Shown in pieces: positions 42,401 through 54,400 of a stretch of 64,000 bases of DNA (positions within the stretch are counted from its first letter, which is position 1; each line of letters opens with the position of its first letter). The notes under the pieces are model-generated. The model was not told the origin of the DNA. It ran no database searches and saw nothing but the letters and a program-made list of their open reading frames with translations. This DNA comes from Serripes groenlandicus (lineage: Eukaryota; Mollusca; Bivalvia; Cardiida; Cardiidae): contig JASEVX010000012.1 of NCBI GenBank assembly GCA_031761405.1, forward strand, positions 24,105,165-24,169,164, read 5' to 3'. Made by a program: the position numbers and the translations under genes.

Positions 42401-45400
42401 TTGCAGAGCCTGCATCACAATAGTATCCTCTGTCACAAATGGTGGGCGTGGATGTGGCCAGGGCACAATAGTAGCCTGCAGGACACTGGAGGCAGCTGGC
42501 AAGGTCGGGTGTGGCAGTGATGTTACTGTAGGTACCCTCCGGGCATTTAAACTGAAAACAAAACAAAATTGATTTGAGTTGCGCTTTAGGAAAACAAACC
42601 TTAACCCTTTCCGACACCTAGACAGCAGACAACTTTTTGAAAACATTGTGAAAAAAGAAGAAATTGCTCAAAACGAGCAATCTTTCCTTTGCCATAATGT
42701 TTGCAGCTATTTTCAATTATCAAATTTTCCCTTAAAGAGATTTTCCTTATATTTGCCTAGATGTTTTCAAAGTCGTTTGCTGCAGATTTGCTGTATGTGG
42801 GAAAGGGTTAAAGCAATTATCCCACAAGTTGAAAAAGATCTGTCTGCGCATCCAAAGGATCAAAAAGAATATCGTTTTACAAAAGTTTCTTTTTATGACT
42901 AATTAGCAAACAGTGTAAAGTCAGACTAGACTGTAAAGATGCACTGGCTGATCTGGATCTACTCTGGGCCTAATTGCTTTAAAGTAGGTTTTTGCAGAGC
43001 ACTAGTAATTTATTTGTTAATTGATTTAGATTTGGTGCCATTGAAACAGTATATCCGTCATATCATGGCAGCTAGTTTTTCCTGGCTTTCTCTTGCCTGT
43101 CCTTTACTCATGTGATTTTGAAAAATTAGGCGATTGCTTGATTGACTGTATCTAACATAATTCTGATATGATACTGTGTTATTACATTTGCATCAGATGA
43201 CAAAAACATTTAAATGTAGCCCCATTTGTCAATAGTTTTGATAGGCATTAATAGATAATATTAAAACAATATGTGACGACTATGCAACACAAAGGAATTT
43301 GCGATTCACAACCGCATTTTATTGAAGATAATAGCATCAAGCTTCTTAAACTGTTATTTTTGTACATGTAGATGTTTAGTGAAAATTTTATTTGATCTTA
43401 CTCTATCAACATATGTATACATATGTATAACAAATTTGCTTATCAAAATGGCCACCAATAGTAGTTCTGGGAACTAAGTACATGTATAGGGAATCTCTGT
43501 AACTCACCATATCGTTACCGTAAGACCCAATGGTTGGTGGATTATTATTGAAAGGGTTGGTAAAGCTGGTCGGACAATAATACCCAGCCAAACATGCGCC
43601 CGTCGTGCTGGTTGATTCTTCTAGACAGTAGTAACCTGCTGGACATGGTGAACAGTCTGTGACGGCTCCCCCGCCTACGGCGGTCTGAATTGTGCCGACT
43701 GGACAATTTATCATCTCAACAGTGGCTGTGAAATGAGAGATAAAAATAAGGTAAACAGTGAGTTTATAATAGTACAACCCCTATTCATAGGGTTTGATTG
43801 TTTGCTGTTTTACGCCCCTTTCAACATTATTTCAGTTTTATCACGGCGTCGGTGTTTCCTGGGTAAGTTACCAGTACTACCGGTTCATTTATCCTGACAC
43901 CAGACAGTCCGTCGTAATGCTAACCTGAGTGCCAAAGAGGGCAGCCATTACTACCATTTTTAAAGTTGTGTGTATGACCCGGCCTGGGATTGAACCAGCA
44001 ACCTCCCACACCCAAGGCGGACACTCTACCCTATTCACAGGGCTAGTCATTCCTAATGTAATGGACACTATTGCCCTGTGACAGCTCCAACGCCAACGGT
44101 CTCCCATATTGTACTGACTGGACAATTTATGATCTCAACAGTGGCTGTAAAGTAAGGGAAAAAGGTAAACTGAAATATTTGTTTATGATAGTGCTACGCT
44201 ATTTTGGCCAACGAGACACTATTGCTTTTGACATGTCTGCAAATCCTGTCCCCACTGTCAGACATCAGACAGGCAGTACTCTTATTCATCTAGCAAGCAG
44301 ACAGCCAACTGACCATATCAGAAATATAACATATAATGTGTTGTCTGCTAAGGAACAGTGACTATAACCAAATCTAACTGTGATAGACAAATGGTCAGTG
44401 AAGTGATCTCTATGGTCAATCTGACAGGGAAGACATCAAACACATCATTGCAACTGCTTAGTCACTGAACTTATTACCTTGTCTGCTTTGAATTCATCTG
44501 AGGAACATGTTGTAAAATCTTAAAAATTGGAAGTTCAATACACAAAGATAAAAGTAGTGTTCGAAAAATGAGATATGACTCATAAAGAGCAATATTATAT
44601 CTCCTTTTTACACAATACATGCAAAATTTGCCTTCTGCAGAGTTATCTGTACCAGGTTAACCTTATGCGTGAAACAGATGCCTTCTGTCGCGACTTCAGC
44701 AACTTTTGTCTCAATGTCATGGGTTCATTTAACCCTTTCCCTCATATAAACCCTTTCTGACGCCTCTGCAGCAGACGGCTTTTTGAAAACATAGTGATAA
44801 AAGAAGAAATTGCTCAGAACGAGCAATTTCTCCTTTTGACACAATGTTTTCCACTTTTAGTCATAGGTTATCCATTCAATTATAGAGATTTTCTATTTTT
44901 TGACAAATATATGGTTTCAAAGTTGTCAGCTGCAGATTTGTTTAATGTAGGAAAGGTTATACATATGCATCAATGCTAACTAATTGAAGGTTTATATTTT
45001 TACTTTTGCTTAACCCAATACCAGAATTGCAACATTAACCCCATTTTCCCATGTGCAGAAGCATTTTGATGCATCTGCAGCAGAGGACTTTTTTGGGGGG
45101 GGGGGGTATATAGGAATCACCCTGTCCATCTGTCTGTCGATATGTCTTGTACGCGCAACTCCTCCTTAACGGCTGGACCGATTCTGATAAAACTTTACAC
45201 AGTTGCAGTACACAACCTGAGGATGTGCATGAAGTAAGATTATCCCGGTCGGAAATATATCCGTCCGTCTGTCTGTCAATATGTCTTGTAAGCGCAACGG
45301 GGGTATCCTTTTTTGAGTTCACTCACAGTTCTAGTTTAACCCTTTCCCTCATATAGACGCTTTCTGACGCCTCTGCAGCAGACAGCTTTTTGAAAACATA

Positions 45401-48400
45401 GTGACAAAAGAAGAAATTGTACAAAACGTGCAATTTCTCCTTTTGCCCCAATGTTTTCCACTTTTTGTCATAGGTTATCCATTCAATTATGGAGATTTTC
45501 TATGTTTTGACAAAATACGTTCAAAGTCGTCTGCTGCAGAATTGTCGTATGAGGGAAAGGGTTAAAGCAGACAGCGTTTTGAAAACATAGTGACAAAAGA
45601 AGAAATTGCACAGAACGTGCAATTTCTCCTTTTGTCACAATGTTTTCCACTTTTAGTCATAGGTTATCCATCTGACAAAATATGTTCAAAGTCGTCTGCT
45701 GCAGAATTGTCGTATGAGGGAAAGGGTTAAAGCAGACAGCGTTTTGAAAACATAGTGACAAAAGAAGAAATTGCACAGAACGTGCAATTTCTCCTTTTGT
45801 CACAATGTTTTCCACTTTTAGTCATAGGTTATCCATCTGACAAAATATGTTCAAAGTCGTCTGCTGCAGAATTGTCGTATGAGGGAAAGGGTTAAGTAAT
45901 CCTTTCTACCATACAGACACTTTCTGACGCTGCTGCAGCTGAAAAATTTGTAAAACATTGGGACAAAATGAGAAATTGTTCAAAACAAGAAAATTTCTCC
46001 TTTTGCCATGATGTTTTCCATGATGTTTTCAACTTTATTCAAGTAGTCTGCTGCAGATTTGTTGTATGTGGGAAAGGGTAAATAACTAACTTTTCATTTG
46101 TAGACAATTTTACAAATTAGCCTGCTGCAGGATTGTTGCAAGTGGGAAATAGTTAATTTGGATAAATACCTTCAGGGCAGTAATGACCAGTATGGCAGTC
46201 TTCCGCATTTGCCTCCGCCGTAAGACTGCCCACACAGTAACGACCAGCGGGACATTTCTTATTGTCTAACATGTCCGTCTTTGATGTGGTTGCGTTGTCA
46301 CAGTAATGCCTGAAAGTTTTTAAAAAAATAGGCGTATTTTTTAAACTCTCTTGAACGAACATAGCAGGTAAATGACATTAACCCTTTTACCACATACAGA
46401 AGCTTTGCAAAACCTCTGCAGCAGATGACTTTTGAAGACAATGTAACAAAAGAGGAAATTGCTCATAATCAGCATTTTCTCCTTTTGTCACAATCCAATT
46501 CAATTCAATTCAATGCAGTTCATGGTACAGTACATATTTATTACAATTTTACATAAGAGAAAAGCATGATGAAATTAAGTTTCACCATCTCTTTTATGAT
46601 TCGCTAAGTAAATATATTTGGACAATTTGCATAAAATAGATCTTTGCTCTGATTCATTAACATTTGAAATTTATTTATATTTAGTCAGTTGTAATAATAC
46701 CTAGAAAGGCACTCTCTTCTTAGATCCTCATCGGGCATCCCAACAAGAAATGATATTCATTTTCTATCATATTTTAATTGCACAATGTTTCCAACTATCT
46801 CCCATAATTAAGCTTTTATTTAATGAGATTTTCCATAGTTTTGCATATGAAAATGTTGAATGTTTTTTGAGTTATGAGTAAGGTTTAAGTTTTGTGATGT
46901 CGTAGACAACAACAACGCCAAGCTTGTATCACAATACCCGACTTTTTCTCTCCGAAAAACAGATGAGATTAAAATCTCTCTCATTATTGAATTTAACTCT
47001 GTATTGTTGGTATTCAAAATAATTCACATCAAGACAATTCTTTAGAGTATCCATAACCTTAGTTTCGAGGTCAACTGATCCAGTTGTTGGTAAAAAGGTA
47101 CAAGTTGTTTATTGCGAACAGCAACAGTCTTATTGAGATCAACACTGTTCAAAAATTTCTTGCAAAAGCTTATTAAAAGACTGTAGCTTCTGGTAGGACT
47201 TAGCAGATGGCTCAAGTATCTTAATTGTTTTAGATAATTGTAACCTCTGTTGGTTCTTACCCATATTCACAAACTTTACATTCATACTGTGCGTCATCTG
47301 AGTACATTCCTAGTCCACAGTCTACGGGTGCAATTGTAGCATTTCCGCAGTATGATCCCCCGGGGCAGTCCAGACATTCAAATTGTCTCTTGGCGGTAGT
47401 TCCTGCAAAGAGCAATTTGCAAGTGGAATATAATTAATTACTTATTCAAGGGCTTCAGTACTTTGCTAACAAAAAGTAATTTGAAAATAAAGGAGTTATA
47501 GATACATGTACTTTGTCAAAAAATGGAAAAATCTCTATAATTGAATGGATAACCTATGACTAAAAGTAGAAAACATAGTGACAAAAGGAGTAATTGCTTG
47601 TTTTGAGCAATTTCATCTTTTGTCACTATGTTTTCAAAAAGCATGTAATTGGCTTTTTCATGTTCTTAAAATCTTAATTTTATCTCCAAAACCTTTATTT
47701 TGCGCGCTAGAAAAAATGTCTTGATGAGAAAGTACCCAAAAGATAGGTTTAACCCTTTCCCTCATACAACAATTCTGCAGCAGACGACTTTGAACATATT
47801 TTGTCAAAAAATAGAAAATCTCGATAATTGAATGGATAACCTATGACTAAAAGTGGAAAACATTGTTTCAAAAGGAGAAATTGCTTGTATAAAAAGCATC
47901 TATATGAGGGAATAAGACACCTTTTGTGCCTATGCACCCGACTACTTTTGAAAGCATTTTGGAAAAAAGGAGAAATTCCTGAGCAATATCTCCCTTTGCC
48001 ACAATGTTTTCAACTCTATTTGATTATTATACTTTCTCTTAAAGTTTTTATGCAGTGAAGACTTTCAAACTTTTGGCAGTTGCATCTGAAATGTGAGAAT
48101 AAATCTGATTTTTCCCTTTTCCATAATTGTTTTCCTCTTTTCTGTTTCAGTCCTTAATTTATACTTCTAGTGTCCTATACTAAGAAAATGTTTGAAGAAA
48201 CAAAATTAAGTTTGTTCCGTCATAAATTTCAAAATCCTTAATATATATGTCCAGCGTCGTCTGCTAGGATAATGTGTGGGGAAATAAACATAATTTTTTT
48301 CTGTTATAAATTTCAAAAATCCTTCATTTATACGGAAAAAAAACATAAATGGGTTTTTTCGCTTATAGGTAACAGGTGTGAGATTTTTTTTTTCAATAAC

Positions 48401-51400
48401 CCATTAAGCTTTCTGAAATGAAACTGGAAAAATCCATGGGGCCCGCTATTTTGGATATGTATAAAAAGCAGACGTAAAACACAGATTGAAAATTATTGTC
48501 GTCTATCTAATATTTTTAAAAAAATTCTAAATCGACATTCAAGGTCATAAAAGTGCTGTGATATTTTTGTGTGATCTAACTTTTGTACAAAAAAGTTAAA
48601 AAATATATGGAACTTTGAAATAAACGACCGCAATTCGACGTCAAAACATAACTTTTGACTGTACCGTAGCCAAAGAACGACGTGACGTCATTTCCGTGAC
48701 ACTTCATTTGGCGTAATGTCAAATGGAGCGACGTTTAATGCCTCAAATTCCTATGCAAAAGCTATAGATTCACTCATACAAAGTATAAGTATTTATCAAA
48801 TATTGTTGAAAAAGGATAACTTTCACATATTGAGCAATTGTACCTTTGGCGACAATCTTTTCCTAAGTCAGAAACCGTCTCTATTAGAGAAAGGGTTAAG
48901 CAGAAATGTGACCCCATACATAATTTGTTCCAGTCATATTGATTGATTGGTTGAAAAAGGTAGTTGCCAGATGGCATCAGAAAAGGGCTGTTACACATTT
49001 GCTTCCTTACCATAATATAGGTAATTGTTTAAGGACCTTAAGCATCTTGGCCCTCATGCAAAACGAATTCCGAACATTTTGTGATCATGCAGAAAACATG
49101 AGATTAACATTATTATCGTCTAGTCAATTACTTATAAATCATTTTTTATTGCCAAATTATGCTCTTTAATTTTTTATTTACAATCATCTTATACACTACA
49201 CATACCTCCGATGACTGTGCCATTAAGATCACCGACAGGATCAACGCCATATGGCATGTAGGTTCCCGCTGTACATTCTGTTGTTGAACTGACGGCAAAC
49301 TCGCAATAGTGGCCTGAAACGTATCATAGTAAATTAGCCCTCACATCAAATTATAGATTGACTGACTGGGGTTTAAAGCCATTATTAACAATTTCTCAGT
49401 CATATCACGGCGGCCAGTTCATCTAAACATGTATTTCCTGGTTTTCTCACACCAGTACTCCACACAACAATCTTCCCAAGCAACTGGCTCAAATTATAGA
49501 ATGTAAGAACATATCTTATTTAGCATTAAATATTACATACTTAGTTATAGCCAATAAACATAAACAAATTTAACATAATAAAAGGTTGTGTGTAATATCA
49601 GTTAGTCTTTTCCAAGAAGTTTGGGTTGGATCCATATACTCAAGTCATTTTCAGAATACATACAAGTTTTGATAAAATTGTTGAAAAATGGGAAATTGCT
49701 CATTTTTTTACATTTACCAACTCTGTATAAAGATAAGCATGTATATAGATATATAAGGCTTAATGACCTTTATAATGCTTTGTCTTTATTTAGATTTATA
49801 TATTTGCATTAAACTAGTCGGAAAATACTTTCAGTCATAAGTTGCATCTAGGACTTAACCCTTTCCCTCATATAGACGCTTTCTGATGCCTAGATTCAAT
49901 TATAGAGATTTTCTATTTTTTGGACAAAATATGTTCAAAGACGTCTGCTGCAGAATTGTCGTATGAGGGAAAGGGTTAATTACAATGTCATGTAGATGGA
50001 CAGTGATAACATTAACACGTAAAACTGTGCAGTCAAAATTGGTTATTGTATGTTCCATTGTAACCTCACCTTGTGCTCACATTTTACATTTATGAGCACT
50101 GTCCAGTCCAAATTTATTGTTCCAAGTACTGAGCACTGTCAAGTCAAACTTTATCATTCCATGTTTCATTTAACCCTTTCCCTCATATACACACTTTCTT
50201 GACGCCTCTGCTGCAGGCAGCTTTTTGAAAACATAGTGACAAATGAAGAAATTGCTCAAAACAAGCAATTTCTCCTTTTGCCACAATGTTTTCCACATTT
50301 AGTCATAGGTTATCCATTCAATTATAGAGATTTTCCATTATTTGACAAAACATGTTCAAAGCCTTCTGCTGCAGAATTGTCGTTTGAGGAAAAGGATTAA
50401 ACCTTTTCATTTGTACAGAGCACTGCATAGTCAAACTCTATCATTCTCTGATCCATTTGAACCTTACCTTGTGTACAGTTTTTACATTGGTATTCACTGT
50501 CTAGTCCAAGAAGATCGTTGTAAGTTCCATTTGGACAGCCATATTGTGTTCCGATTATACTACTTTCCGGGCAGTAGTAACCACGGGGACACTGATCATC
50601 TGGCGCACTAAGTCCACCTGTAAAATTAGCAAAAACAATGAGTAACCATGCAGACACTGATCATCTGGCATACTTAGTCCTCCTGTAAAATAAGCAAAAT
50701 CAATCAATAACTGCTTCCAATTGCTGCAATAATAATAAACATGAAAATGTCTGTATTAAAAAAAAAAAAATGAAGTGCTCCGTGTAGCACGTGTGTCACC
50801 TGCATCTGCTCATTGAAAAATGTGACGAAAAAGTGTGACAGACAGACAGACAGACGGACAGACGCCAGACAAAATAAGTAATCCCTAAGTGCCTACCATG
50901 CTATGCAGGGTGACACAAAAATTGTTTAACTTTTTCCAACATTTAACAAATCTGCAGCAGACAAAAAAATCATATTTTAGTTTGTAGAGAATCCATCCAA
51001 GATGTATCCATTCTCTACAAACTAAAGTATAATTATTGAATAAAAATGAAAACATTGAGGCACACAACTTTGCTACAATATTTTTAACTCAATTCAATAA
51101 TAAACACTTTCATTAACTCTTTCCCTCATATAGACACTTTCTGACTCCTCTGCAGCAGACGGCTTTTTGAAAACATAGTGACAAAAGAAGAAATTGCTCA
51201 AAACAAGCAATTTCTCCTTTTGACACAATGTTTTCTACTTTAAGTCATAGGTTAACCATTCAATTATAGAGATTTTCTAATATTTGACAAAATATGTTCA
51301 AAGTCGTCTGCTGCAGAATTGTTGTATGAGGGAAAGGGTTAAGAGATAATTTTGACATTTTTAACTAGATGTTTTCATCTGCTGCAGATTTCTTGTATGT

Positions 51401-54400
51401 GGGAATGGGTGAGGGAGAACCGATATCATTTTGTATTCAGACAGACATAGTGTAGCCAGAATACCCCTTTCAACAGCGTCGAGTAGATTTCATGGATTGT
51501 AATGATGTGACCTTTGACCTTTGAATTATTGAGGGTATTTTATAAAGATGAACATTCAAAATATGTACATACCTGTACAGTAGAAGCCCGGAGTGCAAGG
51601 AGTACACTGTGTAGAATCGGACAAGTTGCTGGAAGGGCTGAAAGTCCCTGCCGGACAAGGGAAGTCGTCGGGAGATTCGGTCTGCGACGGACAGTAAAAA
51701 CCTTGAGCACAGTTTGACGGTGGAGTATGCTCCCCTGAAATAAAAAATTTTTTTGTCTTCATAACCATTTCCCACATCAAGACGCTTTCTGTGACCTCTG
51801 CAGCAGACGACTTTTGATAACATTGTGGCAAAAGGAAAAATTGCTCTTGATGAGCAATTTCTCTTTATGCCACAATGTTTCCGTTATTATATATTCAATT
51901 AAAGAGATTTTCTATTTTTTTTCCAAGATGTTATCAAAGTCGTCTGCTGCAAATTGTTGTATGAGTGAAAGGCTTAACATTTTACCTGATGTTAAATCTT
52001 TGTTGAGTAGTTTGAAAAGATGAAAAGCAGCGAGAAAAAAAGTGTTATATCTTGAACAAGAGGCCTAAGAGGGCCAGTATCGCTCCACGGCCATTAGGCA
52101 AAAATTAAATCTCCAAACAGCCCCGCCCCCTGATGGCCATGTTTTTTTACCCATCACCATGGCTTGAAGGAATCTGATAGAGGGTCACGGTTTTCTATGT
52201 GAGATAGATAACTGATTGAGAGAGTGATCGATCAAGAACCGAATGTCATTTTTTTCAACAGTTTCTTCCCAGCCAACATGCCACATAGACTACTAGCGCT
52301 AGCCCATCGGTGGAAGACAAAGGATGATATTTACAATTACTTGAGTTAATAATCATCATAAGAAAGAAAAGCAAAGTCGGGATTGAAACTAACTACCGCA
52401 GTCATTGCTAGACTGCATTGTTAAAAAAAACAAAATCTTACCAAAGTCTGTTGTAGCCCAAGAACAAATGTACCCCGGTGGACACGCGCTACACTCATCA
52501 GCACTGGTGAGATTGTTGGTCAGGCCATATGTACCGGGTAAACACGGAAACTGATCAAACTCCTGGGTTCCATACGGACAGTAGTAACCTGAAATTACAA
52601 ATAAACTCATTGGTTTTATTTAATTGACGACTTTTAAATTAACAATTAAAACTCTCACTTAAAGAGATTTTTCTTATTTGTGTAGATATGCTTTCAATGT
52701 TGTCTGCTGCAGATTGGTTGAATGTTTTCTGATTGGTCAGAAGCAACTTTATTCAGGAATCTTATTTAGAGTGTGGAATTCATTTCTGAGCAAAGAGAAC
52801 GTTTTCAGAGTTTTATAGTTTTGGTGGCCAGATCAAGAACCAGGGGACTTACCGGTCTTACAAGGCAACACTGTGGAGTCAGGCATTCCTGTAGTGTTAC
52901 AGGCATATCCTTTTTCACAACTGTGACAGTTGACCAAGTCCGACGCATTTTCCGAAGGGTTGTAGGTTCCAATTGGACAAGGAATAGGGTCTGTCATCGG
53001 GCTGGCTTCCGTACCTCCGGGGCAGTAGTAGCCCACGGGGCAAATATTACACTGACTCGAACCTGAAAAGCAGATGATAATCAGAAACCTACACCATGAG
53101 GAATAAACAGGTTAACCAATTTCCCACGATGCATCATTATCTCTATCCAACATACACACATTCTTTGGCCCTTCTGCAGCATATGACTTATTCCACAAAG
53201 TATTCAACTATATTCACTAACTATACTTTCATTTAGAGAAATTTTCCATAATTTTGTTTAGATGCTTTCAAAATCATCTGCTGCAGATTTACCGTTTGTG
53301 GGAAAGGTATTATTCCCTGCAAAATGTCTCCTCATGTCCAAGTAAACACCATGTTAAGGGAAGATTGTTTTCTAACTGAGACATATCTTTTGAGTACCCC
53401 CAAAACATAGGTTTTGCAGATAAAATTAGATTTATGCTGGATAAAAAGACAACTCAAAAAGAGTATTGTAACCCTATATGTTGTGGGTACTCAAAAGATT
53501 TGTCTCAGTGAGACATTTCTTTTGAAAACCTAATTCATAGGGTTTAGTTGACTCATAAGAGAGATATTGCTGGGAAAAGACCAATTGGCGCCTCCTTATC
53601 TAGTCCTCCGAGTTTGATAACATAACAAATATAGCAACGATCTGTAGAACTATTTGTGATGAGAGAAATGATATTTCCTCATAGGAAATAATTCTGATAG
53701 CAGATTAAAGAATGCGGGAATGATATGAACTGACCCACGTTATGCAACATTTGAAAATCTAATTATTACTGTAACATTTATTAATATATTAAACAGTTTG
53801 GAGTAATGACATCATATTTTCATCAATGGTATATATGTAAAAATGTTATTTGCCATTTAGAGAGAATTTCTTATCCTGAGTGACTTGTACAAACTAATTT
53901 ACAAACTTGGGCTGATGCACTGGTACATGCGCGTAAATATCACTCCTGTTAAGTCCTGCATCTAAATTTCAATGATACATAAATACTCTGCAATTGAAAT
54001 AAATGTTAACCCTCTCCCTCAGTCATATAGACGCTTTCTGACGCCTCCTCATATGACAATTCTGCAGCAGCCGACTTTGAACATATTTTGTCAAAATAGA
54101 AAATCTCTATAGTTGAATGGATAACCTATGACTAAAAGTGGAAAACATTGTGGCAAAAGGAGAAATTGCTCATTTTGAGCAATTTCTTCTTTTGTCACTT
54201 TGTTTTCAAAAAGCTGTCTGCTGCAGAGGCGTCAGAAAGCGTCTTTATGAGGGAAAGGGTTAGTGTCAATAACCTCTACGTATTTGTCATAAATGTAAAT
54301 AACCACTGAAGGTAGATTTTCATGTAACGTAGCTCTAACGAAATGTTTCAACTTACTGGTCAATCCGGTGCCATTGCTCCACAACCCAGCTGGACAGGCC

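Larger units (their letters stand above)
44908..45895 (+). repeat. Arm 1 of a roughly 1-kb inverted duplication
   Basis: Matches 54992-56001 in reverse complement through many unlike components: an older MITE end, a unique TTGCTTAACCCAATACC stretch, a G-run, a CTGTCTGTC-bearing dispersed repeat, a full MITE-A and two 165-bp truncated units. Confidence 0.88.

Noticed and set aside
44071..44361. 96-codon plus-strand ORF
   Set aside because: It overlaps the antisense of the decayed w16 copy and unique intron DNA; no recognisable domain.
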